Below, in pieces: positions 11,881-22,197 of a stretch of 64,000 nucleotides of DNA. Below the pieces are notes generated by a model. The model had not been told where the DNA came from, searched no databases, and worked only from the letters and a program-made list of their open reading frames with translations. Source of the stretch: Harringtonia aguacate (lineage: Eukaryota > Ascomycota > Sordariomycetes > Ophiostomatales > Ophiostomataceae); contig JACCPH010000001.1 of NCBI GenBank assembly GCA_014183095.1, forward strand, positions 1,023,042-1,087,041, in the 5' to 3' direction. Within the stretch, counting starts at the first letter, position 1. Each line of letters opens with the position of its first letter. A program made the translations under genes and the position numbers.

Positions 11881-14800
11881 CGCGCCGGGAGCACGGTATT
11901 GGCGGAAGGAGGCCGGTCAGAGAAAAGAGACAAATGATGTGTGTCGCGTTCGGGCGCAGTGCAGGTGAGGCAAACGGCGCAGGTATCGAGCAGGTCAGCA
12001 GTTTCCATTTAGTAGCCGCCACGCCATATGACGGTACACAAAAGTCTCGCCCATCAGAGAGATAATAAACGGGGGACAAAGAAGAGAAACATCGAGGATA
12101 GGCGGGACATTTCCCACTCGTGGTGGTACGGCTGCGGTGTCTTTGCTGTCTGACTGGTAAGGTATGTTGAAGTGAGGCGAACTAGCGTTGCGATGCCTTA
12201 AGGCGGAGCAGGCGCATGAGGCTGCCTTGTCGATGTGCTGCTTTTTTTTGCCACCTATTATCGCATGCAGGCTGGGGCGGTCAGTGGTTGTGCCTCGAAC
12301 AGCCACAGCGGCTTGGACCGGGCAGGCAAATTTGTTGGGCTGCTTACTAAAGGAGCGTTCTGGGTACCGGGACAACAGCCACGAATGAAACAAGCGAGCA
12401 AACGAGCAAACGCCGAGAAATGGGAGAAGAAGGCACGACGCAGCTCACCCCCCCCCCGATTCGTTTGCTGCAAGTGTTGGCTCCCGGGAATAGATGGACA
12501 GCCCAGCTTCTGCTCCTACGAGTACGTACTGGTACGCGACGCGGCTCTGCGGCAAGTAAGGCTTTGGGCATCAATGAGGAAAAACTCGGTGAGTTCTGTA
12601 TTAGTTCTGTGCGAACCGAACCGAGCGCAAGCCAAGAAGGGTTCGCACGCCTGAGGATCTACCAGTGCGAGCGTACCAAGCACAGAAGGTGAAAAGTGGA
12701 ATGCAAAGATGGGTGGCTCACCAGACGGGCGTTGGGCTGTTTCGCAGAAGGAAAGGAGCCCCGCCCCGTCAAAATATTTTATGTAAGATATCTTACCAGG
12801 ACAAATATGCCTATAACGGTGATGCGGCCTGTGGTCGCACCGCTCGAAAGGGAAGCGAACACTCGCAGAATAAGCTCGCACCTGCATACAGACCGACTCC
12901 TCTCTGCCGGTTGACGTGCTCGCATTTGTGTCCACACACCACTACCACATCGACTGTGGCAAAGTGGGCTGACTACTCCCAGTCGTCCAGCGACCACTCA
13001 GTCAAAGCACCGAGAGTCAAGCGCAGAGCCGCCAGACTGTGAAGGACCCCGTCCTGGTGTCATTTGTGGGCTCTATCCAGCAGCCAGGATCACCCCTGCC
13101 GTCGCCCCTCCTCCTGTGTGTCATGTTGCCTGCCGCCCCGTTTGTCGGCATAGAAGCAGACTGGAGTGCAGACTGGAGTGCAGGCGCAGAGAAGTATCGT
13201 CTCGTACCTCGAGAGACCTGTTGCATTCTACCACGAAGCACTAGGCAGACACCACCCAGTGTCAACGTGGTCAGAGCCAGAGGCGGCACGCACGCAGCTA
13301 TGGGCCAGACTATGGGTTTCTTTCTTTGTTTGCCTTTGGTGTCTCCATCTGGTTATGCATAGTAGCGGTGAATGTTGGACGGCAACAAACTGCATTGTTC
13401 ACCCTTTGCTTCCCCCTCCCGATCAACGGCGGAGCCCAAACTTCCAAGAGCATTGGCTACGGACAGCTTCCACCTCCGCCTTGGATTCTGTTGAGCACAG
13501 GTTTGCACACCACGTCATCCTTGCCGCTCTTGTCGGCCATCCCATGTCCACTAGCATGTTTCTTCCCGTCCGGTTTATTGGCTTGCAGCTATCTACGGGC
13601 AGTTGCAGAATGCTGCACATACCCATGTAATCTGCAAGCCACAGAACCCATGGAGTCATGTTTTTGTTTGCATTGTCTGCATGCTGCAGCTCTGCATTGC
13701 CGATCGAAGGATTGTGTGCGCCTGAAGAAATCTCTGCTGGGATTCCGGCTTTCTGCCGACCGTGTTATGACGCACATCTCGCCAATCAGATTAGAGTGTG
13801 TTATGTATTTATTTCAAAAAATCAAGGAGAGTGTTCCTCAACTTTCATTTTTTGTTTGTCCCTCTGCCGTTTTGTGTCAAAAGCCACGTCATACTTCAAG
13901 TTTAGCAGCCTCTTTTTTCAGCAATACACAAAGAAACAACCGTCTGCCGATGTCTGCGTTGTGCAAAAGCGGTATGCCTTTTTTTTCCCTCTCCATTTCC
14001 ATCACTCCTGTGTATTGCGATTCCAGAACCACCTCGGACTCTTCTCAGGGTCCGGTAGAAACAAGAGAGAAGCAGAACCCAGAATAGCCGCACAGCTAGA
14101 AACCAAACATGCATGCGGCTACCCATATCATCAGCGTCCACCGTCCTGCCCTGGCTACTTGACCGTCCTCACACAAGCCCACTATTACCCAACACTTCTC
14201 ATCCCATGTCAGTCGCGTCGTACAACTGAGCGGCTAGCCGGGTTCTCTGCTTTGGGGAGATGTGTTTGTCACTAATATGATGTCTCTCACCCCTGGGAGG
14301 TCTCGTGGTAGGTCCGTCGAACGCTTGCCTCCTTCGGCAATGCCCCCTTTTATTTGTGTGACCGGCTCCAACTTGATCTCGAGGCGTCTCTTCTCGCAGC
14401 TTAGAACCACCCACTCCCCCCTCCCCCCTCCTGCTGTTATTTGTATCACTTTTCTACGGTCTCTAAGCCACAGATGGTCAGCAGCAAACAGAGGAGACCG
14501 AGAAGCACGGCATGAGCCATTTCACAAGAGATGCGCGGCAGAGTGTCACAGAGAGACGTGCGAGCTTTGCAGAGCATAGGAAGCAATGCCATCCATCCGG
14601 GCCGTTTCGCTCTCGAGCACACGCTATCTTTGTAAACAATGTCAATCCCAAGAGGACCAGGTCCGTCCAACGGCACAGTGGGGAGGGAGGTTGTTGTTGG
14701 TGTGGATCCGTATAGAACACAACAGGAGGAGAGCACCAAGGCCGAGAAAATGGAGTGAAGATGTTGTGATACTGACTAGAAAGGAAAACAAAGAGAAGAA

Positions 14801-15395
14801 AGAAGCCGCATGTGACAAGTCAGATTGGGGACATCTGAACCACAGACGCTCCTTGGTTCAAAGTGGTGGAGGACGGGATTCACTTCGTCTATTGCGGCTG
14901 CTCTGCATGCATGTGCTTAATTTCTTTTTTCCCCTGCCACGTCTTGCCGCTCGATCCTCTACCTTGCATGTCCAGCGCGCATCTACTCCCGGGCAGGTCA
15001 CCAGGGTGAAAAGCAGTACAACGGCCAGTCCCACTGGCGAGGCCGTGCACGCTGATTTCTGACAGAAATCTCGAGAACGCACGCCGCTCTGGTCATATTG
15101 CAGGTGAGAATGCATTATTGTATCCCAGCAGACATGGGACGACAAGGCGTGGCCCAGCGCGAGAGAAGAAAGGATGAACAGACATGCAAGCTGAGAAATC
15201 AGATAAATAGGAGCTCCAAGGCGTCAAGATATCCGGGGGGGACCGTCTTTTTCCTCCCTCTTCTATTCCCATCAACACCCATTGACCACCTATCTGCAGG
15301 CACATTACATAGACTTTCCACCTCTACCTAAATAGTCTTTAACCGGATATCATCTCCCTCTCCACATCTACCACCAGCTCAGCATACAAACAGCC
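11881..15395. other. Intergenic region between divergent C2H2 and Cys-rich genes
   Basis: Holds the promoters of both flanking genes. Open frames of up to about 250 residues near 13.3-14.3 kb are T-rich, overlap one another in different frames and show no recognisable motif. A perfect 14-bp palindrome lies at 12783-12796. Near the Cys-rich gene there are AT-rich TATA-like stretches at about 15201-15210 and 15326-15335. No RNA gene was recognised. Confidence 0.5.
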
Positions 15396-15683
15396 ATGTG
15401 CGAGTTCGAGGAGTTCCTCTTCCGCTGCGGTTGCTCGCAGATGCGGCTCAAATCCTACTGCCACTTTGCCCGCAACGATCCCAACCACCAGTGCTTTGGG
15501 GTCAAAAAGCTGCGGGACGTCTGGGAGCAGCTCACCGACTGCGAAGCTTGCCGGACGAAGCGGGGGGGCTCAAACGAAGCCCCGGCCGCGGCACAGGTCC
15601 CTTGCCACGCCTACCAGTGGCAGCAGGCGCAGATGCAGACAGCGCAGCAGCATATACAGCAGATGCAGCAGATGCAGCAGTAA
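15396..15683 (+). CDS. Small Cys-rich hypothetical protein
   Basis: Single-exon 95-residue protein. The first half is compact and Cys/His-rich, with cysteines at about positions 2, 11, 13, 22, 33, 49 and 52. It has an SYCHFARNDP segment and a closing CEAC pair, so it may bind a metal. The tail is Gln/Met-rich, ending in tandem QQM units. No signal peptide or membrane segment is visible, which argues against a secreted effector. The N-terminal region looks like small conserved fungal proteins of unknown function that begin MCE-(F/Y)-EEF; that is an impression from memory, not a search. The ATG follows a CA-rich leader typical of fungal starts. A GTATGC donor-like site 8 nt after the stop may reflect a spliced 3' UTR. 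Confidence 0.75.
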   Translation: MCEFEEFLFRCGCSQMRLKSYCHFARNDPNHQCFGVKKLRDVWEQLTDCEACRTKRGGSNEAPAAAQVPCHAYQWQQAQMQTAQQHIQQMQQMQQ

Positions 15684-17151
15684 AGCCAGGTATGCCCATT
15701 CTTCTGTTGTCCTGCTACCTGTACCCATTCTGGTCCCACCCGCATCTGACGACGAGGACAGCGACAGTACTCAGCCGCCCGGACACCAGAGGTTACGACA
15801 GCAGCACTTGCCCGTCTCGCTTGGCTTGCGCATCGGAAAATACGGGGGTAGGGGGGAGTGGCTCATTTATCTTGCTCTTTCGCCAACAACATACTGAATA
15901 CCGGAAGAGGATCCTAGAGTCGTGTTTTTTTGTGTGTTGTTTTATTATATTTCTTTTATAGTTGTCAATGCAGACAAGCTGTACGGAAGAAGAACGTGCG
16001 AATCTCTACGAGACGTTGACCCCAACATCAAGACCGTATGAAGCTGCTGTTCATCACAAGCTCAATAGAGAGCACCATACTCGCAGCCTCGATTCGTCTA
16101 TTTCACCAAACGCTGTGTCGCCGTGAGGCGGAACATCACATGGCGGCATCAGACATGCAAAAGGGTCCTACCGTAGCACACGCCCCAAAGAAGGACGATT
16201 CGCCTACCCGTGTTACTGTTCGATGAAACAAGACGGGATGCAACAGAACATACATAGGATTACGAGGGAGAAGAGGATGCCAAGAAGAATGAACGAGAGC
16301 GAGAGCGACGACAGCAGCGGCAGAAGACAGGTAGGAGAGGGAGAAGAGGGAGCGAGATTCAGACTCGCCTCTCGTAACGGCCAGCCCCCGGCCTCATCGG
16401 CAAGCTGAGATGGCTCTGCAGTGAGCGACAAAGAGGCTCCGACAGGGAGTAGAACAGACGAGCATTTAAACATGACAATGGCAACGCCGTGAATCCTACC
16501 ACAACAGGCGGTTTTGCGGGCCTATGTGTAAATCTCCTACGCACCTTGCACCTTGCTGCCGGTAGACGTTTCCGATGATCCTCCTGCTCCTCTCCCTCAG
16601 GACGCAGGCCCCCCCTGGAGCCCCCGACTGCCGCGGCGTGGGTGACAGCTCACAGTTGACTGGTCACGTTGCAGCCTCTTTCGGGGAACGCCTCCTCCCT
16701 TCTCTGCACAAGGACAAAATGCAAGGGGCAGCACGAGCATGCCGTGCGACTGCGTGTATATGTTACTCGTATACATGGCAACAAGGGGCAGAGCCCTGCC
16801 ACAAGCCGCGGGAGCCGTGTCGCTTGTCGCTTATCGCTTCTGTAGTGACCGGAAATCTGCCGTCTCACGGCCTCCCGGCTCATGCTGGGGCCCTTCCAAT
16901 GTGGCAATTGATAGCAGCCGTGTGTCTTCATGGCTGTTTCATAATATTCGTTCCACCATAGCCGCTGCAAGTGTGTGCAGAGCGGCCGATTCTCCCGACA
17001 AAGGCCACCCGCACAACGTAAACATCTTTTTTTTCTCGCCCGCTCTCTCTCTCTCTCTCTTTTCCATGCGAGCACAGGAGGCACAGACACAAATCTCTTC
17101 CAACCCCCTACCTCCTCCTCTTCCTCTTCCTCCTTCTCCTCTTGCCACACC
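15684..17151. other. Intergenic region, no gene seen
   Basis: Lies between the Cys-rich gene and the 3' end of the heme-protein gene. It contains one copy of the dispersed ACTCGTA motif near 16764 and CT-rich tracts near 17041-17145. Frames here are short and unrecognised. Confidence 0.5.
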
Positions 17152-17842
17152 TTACTCCGTGTTCGTTGCGCCTGCCACCTGGCCGACGACGTTGTAGCGC
17201 TTGGAGAAGAAGGTGATCCAGTCGTTCAACACGCCCTTTTCCTTGTCGTCCAGATCCTTCCATTCGGCCTTGACATCGGCAGGCGACGTCGACGACTTGG
17301 CCAATGCTCGTGATGCATCGTTTCCGGCAAATACTAGAAGTGGGGGGAGGGGGGGGGGGGGAGAGGGAGGGAGAGGGGTCCCGACTTAGTTTATTGTACG
17401 GGGGAACAATGGGAGAGAGGGGAGAGGGAGAGAAGGGCGCGGAATGACAAGGGAGACAAGGAAAAGCAGTGCTCCTTACCGTGGTAGGACCCGCCCGGCT
17501 GGTACGCCTTGTTTCCTGTCACATCGTAGACCTTGCCCTGGCGAGGGGAGAGAAAGGGAGCTCGTTTAGTCGGGCCAATCCATTTGCTCAAAAATTCGGC
17601 GGAGCGGTCCACAAGGCTGGGTGGCTCCTTACCTTGATAGCGACATAGCATTTGCCTCCGTCGACACCTGCAACAGGTATGAGCCGACTGTCACGCGGTT
17701 GGACACGGCCCGGGACAGGCCAAGACGCTTCTGGCGCCCCTCTCTTCTTACCTTTGGCCAGGGAGAGCTCCTCTAGGCTGATGGGGTCATCCTTGGGGGG
17801 GTTCAGCTGAACGGCCACTTTGGGCGCAAACTTTCCCGACAT
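17152..17842 (-). CDS. DAP1: Cytochrome b5-like heme/steroid-binding protein (Dap1/MAPR family)
   Basis: 121-residue protein of the membrane-associated progesterone receptor family. In yeasts its member Dap1 binds heme and supports cytochrome P450 Erg11 in sterol synthesis. Exons (minus): 17842-17752, 17667-17633, 17537-17480, 17333-17152; introns of 84, 95 and 146 nt, all GT-AG. The single cytochrome b5-like domain runs from about residue 20 to 105. It starts with ISLEEL, continues with GKCYVAIKGKVYDVTG, and reaches SYHVFAGNDASRALA, where the Tyr of SYHVFAG matches the family's heme-ligand Tyr. The usual axial His pair of true cytochrome b5 is absent, as expected for MAPR proteins. No transmembrane segment is visible, unlike animal PGRMC1. 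A G-rich tract sits in the last intron. It is divergent from the Mgr3-like gene. Confidence 0.92.
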
Positions 17843-18356
17843 GGCTGGCTGAGGGGGGGGACAGCGGCTTCCGTGCGTTCTGGAGGGAGAAGACAATCAG
17901 AATACAGCATGTGAATGTGAAGGAAGGCGAAGAAGATCGGACGACGACCGGCCACGAACCGAGGAGGGCGAGGAGGAGGAGGGCTTTTCTTCTCTGCTGG
18001 CAGGCACAGCTGCAGATAGCACCAAAATTCAATGGCAGTGGCTTGATGCGGAGCAGAATCCGGAGTACGGGGAGTTCGTGTGTAGTTGAATTGGCCGGCA
18101 AGCCTCGGTGAGCTGAGCTTCAGGCTGGGTGGTGGTGGTGGGGGTGTTATAGCGGGGCGAATGAGGTGCGAGGTGCTCAGCAATGAGGAGCGAGCAGGCG
18201 GTGGCGGCCTCAGGCAGCAAAACGCCGTCTGCTCGGTAATATGACTGGCAGAGAGCTTCTGAGCTCTGGTCCATCGTCCCACTTTTCCCGCTATTTTTCA
18301 ACCTCACTCTGTCGATAACCCGACCTCGACCTCCTCGGCCGGGGCATTCACCAGAC
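17843..18356. promoter_or_regulatory. Shared divergent promoter region (heme protein / TPR protein)
   Basis: 514 bp separate the two divergent start codons. The minus-strand leader has an acceptor-like CTCCAG just upstream of the heme-protein ATG, so its 5' UTR may be spliced. No clear TATA box was seen on either side. Confidence 0.55.
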
Positions 18357-20390
18357 ATGTCGAGAGCACTGGCAACGGCACCGATGCACCTTTACGTGCG
18401 GCTGCCGACGACGACGTCGATTGCGTCGTGTGAATCCTCACGGCCGCTCCTGTCGTTCCGATCCACGACGGGTCGTCAGCTCCAGCTCCAGCTGCACGTC
18501 CGGCTGCTCTGTCACGATGCCCGCTGCAGCACACAGCTCGTCGGGCCGCGGCCGCTGACGGCTGTGGCGGTCGACATCCGGGTGGGCCAAGGCCAGTGGC
18601 GGCACCAGTCGACGTCCGGCCGCCCCGGTCCTCGCGCGCGGCCACCTCCGCCGCCACGGCGAAACTTCCTGCGTCTTCTTGTGCGGGCGATTGCCGGCAG
18701 CGTGCGGAGCCTCTTCATGCCGTTCCAGGGGCAGACGCTCAAGAAGCTGTACCGGCAGAATCCCGAGGAGCTGGTCCTGGCACTAGCAGTGTGAGTGCCC
18801 AGAGGGGGAACCAGTTGGAGGCAACTTCTGGAGAGAGAAAAAAAAGAGCACCTGCTGACGAGCGGCCGTTGCGGCCTGGACGGCATCAGACTGGTGGCAT
18901 GCGTCTTCGTGCTGGCGTATGTCTTCCGCATCTACTTTACGTACTTTTACAGCCGGCAGTTCACGCGCTATCCGCCGCCCGTGGCAAAGTACCTGCGGCG
19001 GGCGCTGTACTTTAGCAACTACTCGCCGGACCCGAAGCGGGCGCTCAAGAACTACAAGCTGGCGCTCGAGCAGTGCGACGAGCTGGGCCTGGACCCGTTC
19101 TCGGACGACGTGCTGGGCATCCGCATCCAGCTGGCGGCGTGGCTGGAAAAGGTGCAGAACTACGACGGCGCCATCAAGATCCTCGAGCTGCTGCTCTCCG
19201 ACTGCCGCCGCTGGGTCGACCTCATGGAGACGAGCGTCCAGGATGGCGCCGCCGACGGCACCCTGTTGTCGGCCCGCCTTCCGGCGCCTGCGCCGCGGCT
19301 GCTGCGGGGAGGAAAAGCGGCGGCGGCGGCGGAGGGCGGACAAGGCCAAGAAGGCGGCGACGCGGACGCGGACGCGGACGAAGAGTCGCTCTGGGGCCGG
19401 CGGTCGCGCATCTTGCGCAAGGCCATCGGCATCAGCATCAAGCTGGGCGAGCTGTACGCCGACGAGCACGTGCTGAACGCGGACCTCTCGCACGAGCGGC
19501 TGGTGTGGTCCGTCGACATGGCTCTCAAGGAGTTCAAGCGGCGCACGGCTGACGGCGCCAAGGCTGGCGAGGGCGAGTGGATGAGTCCCAAGGAGATGGG
19601 GGCGGCATTGGAATGTAAGGACGAATCCCGCTTCTTGGCAGGACGGCCTCAAAAAAAAAAGGGGGGGGGGGGGGGGCGCGGATATTCGGTTAACATGGCT
19701 AACAATTGGCTTTTCGTCTTGCAGCGCTGGGTCTCAGCTACGAATCCCGCTCGCAGTTCCACCTTGCACTGCCGCTCTTCTTCCAAGCGCTCCGCGTGTG
19801 CCAAGATCCATGCCACAGTGCCGTGATAAGTAAGTGGTCGCTGAGAGGTGATCGACGAGGCCGATCCCTTTCCTCCTCCTCCCCCCGTTGCACTGGCTCT
19901 GCACTGGCTCAGCACTGGCTCAGCACTGGCTCAGCACTGGCTCAGCCCAGACCGCAGCCGCCACGAAAGCATAATGGCCACCTCATATTAACAGCGCCGT
20001 GTGCCTGCAGTGAACAATCTCGCCATATCATTTGCGCAGCACCCGTTGCAACCGCCCTACGACACGGTGGTGGGATCGCTGTTTGAAAAGCCGAGTGCAA
20101 CCCCCCCAACGCAGGAGGAGGCGCGGAAGGCGTACCTCGAGACGGCTGAGCGCTGGGCGACCAACGCACATCACCATGCGATCGACACAAAGGGCGATGT
20201 GCGCACGCCCGAGTGCGACGAGGCCTGTGCGGTGGCGCTGTGCAATCTCGGCGACATCGCCGCCATGAACGGCGACTTTCGCGAGGCGCGGCGGCGCTTC
20301 CAGGAGGGGCGTGCCATGAGCGACAAGGTGGGCTTCGCGGCTGGCGTCCAACAGGCCGATGCCGGTCTGCGGCGGCTACCACCTCCGTGA
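18357..20390 (+). CDS. Mgr3-like mitochondrial TPR protein
   Basis: 547-residue protein, probably a mitochondrial inner-membrane TPR protein like yeast Mgr3, an adaptor of the i-AAA protease Yme1. Exons: 18357-18790, 18890-19614, 19725-19829, 20011-20390; all joins are GT-AG and in phase. The N-terminal ~140 residues are basic, Ser/Arg-rich and lack acids, fitting a mitochondrial presequence. One hydrophobic segment follows (about 145-165, LVACVFVLAYVF), then the family-typical YFYSRQFTRYPPPVAKYLRRAL. TPR-like helices run to the C terminus, including ALKNYKLALEQCDELGLDPFSDD, LGLSYESRSQFHLALPLFFQAL and ALCNLGDIAAMNGDFREA. An Ala/Asp/Glu-rich insert (about 285-325) interrupts the array. Stop at 20388-20390; a GTGAGT there could also be a donor, so the extreme C terminus is uncertain. 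The Mgr3 assignment is inferred from remembered family sequence. Confidence 0.82.
19890..19947. repeat. 11-bp intronic minisatellite
   Basis: Five to six tandem copies of CACTGGCTCAG inside the third intron of the Mgr3-like gene, between a C-rich tract and the branch region. Confidence 0.9.
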
Positions 20391-22113
20391 GTGGGTCACC
20401 GCGGCAAAGGGCACACAAGCGGATCGTCGTCCGTCGCAGCAGCAGTGCCCAGCAGGGAAGAACGCGGAAGAAGGATGGTGGTTCGGAAAGAGGCAGAGGC
20501 TGCTGGATGATCGTGGGATTCGTCCCCCCGCTCGGGACCGAAAGCTGAGGTGCAGCCCAGCCGACAGACAGACAGACAGACGGCCAGGCGGACGGGCACC
20601 CTGAAAAGGGATGCCAAGGCGCGCCTGCAGCACCCGCCTCACTCCGACCGCTGCGCCCAGTCAGGCGATGGACCCGAGAGGATGGCTGATGCGCCGCGTA
20701 GGCGCCTAGGCAGACGCTGTTCTGGCTGCCACTGCGACCCGGCCACGAGAGAGTGTATGATAAGGTACGAGACGATACAGTACACAACAGTACACGAGTC
20801 CGAAAAGCATTCAAATTGTGTGTGCTCGTAGATGCACAGCCTCCACAACTCTCTGAAAGAGGAGTCACACGGAAGCTGTCGGCCTGCTCATGATGTCAGG
20901 CCGCATCACGTCTGGGGGAGAGGGGAGGCAATAGGAGGTTCGGCCTCCGCCATTCGGCAGTCGGTGTGGTATTTTTGCCGTCTCCTCTCACTGTGTGTCC
21001 CCCCCCCCCCCTTTTTTTTTTTTTTTTTTTTCGTCTCATCTTGGGGGGCGCGCGCGGCCGTGCTTCCTTCCATAGGGCTTCTCGCCCCCAAACTCGGCCT
21101 TCGATGCTTTTGATATGCGTCCGAAACTGGGGCTGACTATGCCCTTCGGGGCAATTTTTGCGCCGCCGCAGAGCTGCTGTCCAGTTTTTGTGCCGTCCGC
21201 GAGCTGTTCATCCCTCTCGCGTAAACTGTGGCGAGTCTGCATCCATCCTCATCCTCATGGATTCGCCAACGCGGACGTCGCCCCTCGTCGGCCGGTCCGA
21301 CACGGGCGGTGTGTGGCGTGTGACGGGCGCTGCCTGCGGGCGCTGCTCCTGCCCAGCGGCCCCGTTGCCCGATGCTGCTCGCGTCTCTGACACACAGGAT
21401 CGGGCGCGGGAGCAGTGACCAAGACGGGGGGCATGTGCCGCCGGCGCCTTGTGTGCCCCAGCGACGCGGATAGACGGATGATGCCCAAATTTGACCATTT
21501 CTCCACGCAAACGGACCTCATTTCGACACTCGGCCGTGGCGTGGTCCGGCGGAGGATCGTATGGTGGCAGCGAGAGGATGTGGCCCTGAAAACAAGCGCT
21601 GGCGAGCTTTTTTTAGGGCTTCTAGGCCCCCCCCCCCCTGAAGTCGCTGATCAATGTGACGATGCGACAATGCGACGATGCGACGATGACCGTCTCTCTC
21701 CACCCCCCCGGGCCGACTGAGGTGAGATGGGCGTCCGTGACAGCGAAACAAGGACTGTGCTTGGCTCTCCATCTCGGAAGCGCGTTGCCCTCTGTGTGGT
21801 TCGTCTCCTGGCTCCTCTTCGTCTATGCCGCACCCCTGCTGCTGTTCCTGCCGCTGGACCCCTGTTCTCGCCGACAGTGTTGTAGTGTTGTTCACGCCCC
21901 CCTCTGGCCTCTGGGTCCCTCTGGGTCCCCCCCGGTCCCTTCCCCCCGCCCCGTCTGCGCACATCATATCTAGCCGCAGCAGCTTCTACCGAGTTGGCAC
22001 GATAACCTCTCCTCGGACTCTTGACAAGCCTGGCTCGCAAACAGGGCGTGCATGCTCCATAGGGCTCTTTACTCCGTCTCCGCTGGAGCACACCACGTGT
22101 TCTGACAAATTTA

Positions 22114-22197
22114 GACAAAATACCAAAAATACAAATAAATAAATACAAATAAATAAATACAAATAAATAAATAAAAATAAAAATAAAAATAAAAAAT
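22114..22197. repeat. (AAAT)n microsatellite / AT-rich island
   Basis: Imperfect AAAT/ACAAAT array, about 85 bp, strikingly AT-rich against GC-rich surroundings. AT-rich sequence continues to about 22260. Confidence 0.9.

Noticed and set aside
13326..14275. Two overlapping plus-strand frames of 205 and 253 residues
   Set aside because: T-rich, overlap each other in different frames, no domain and no conserved look.
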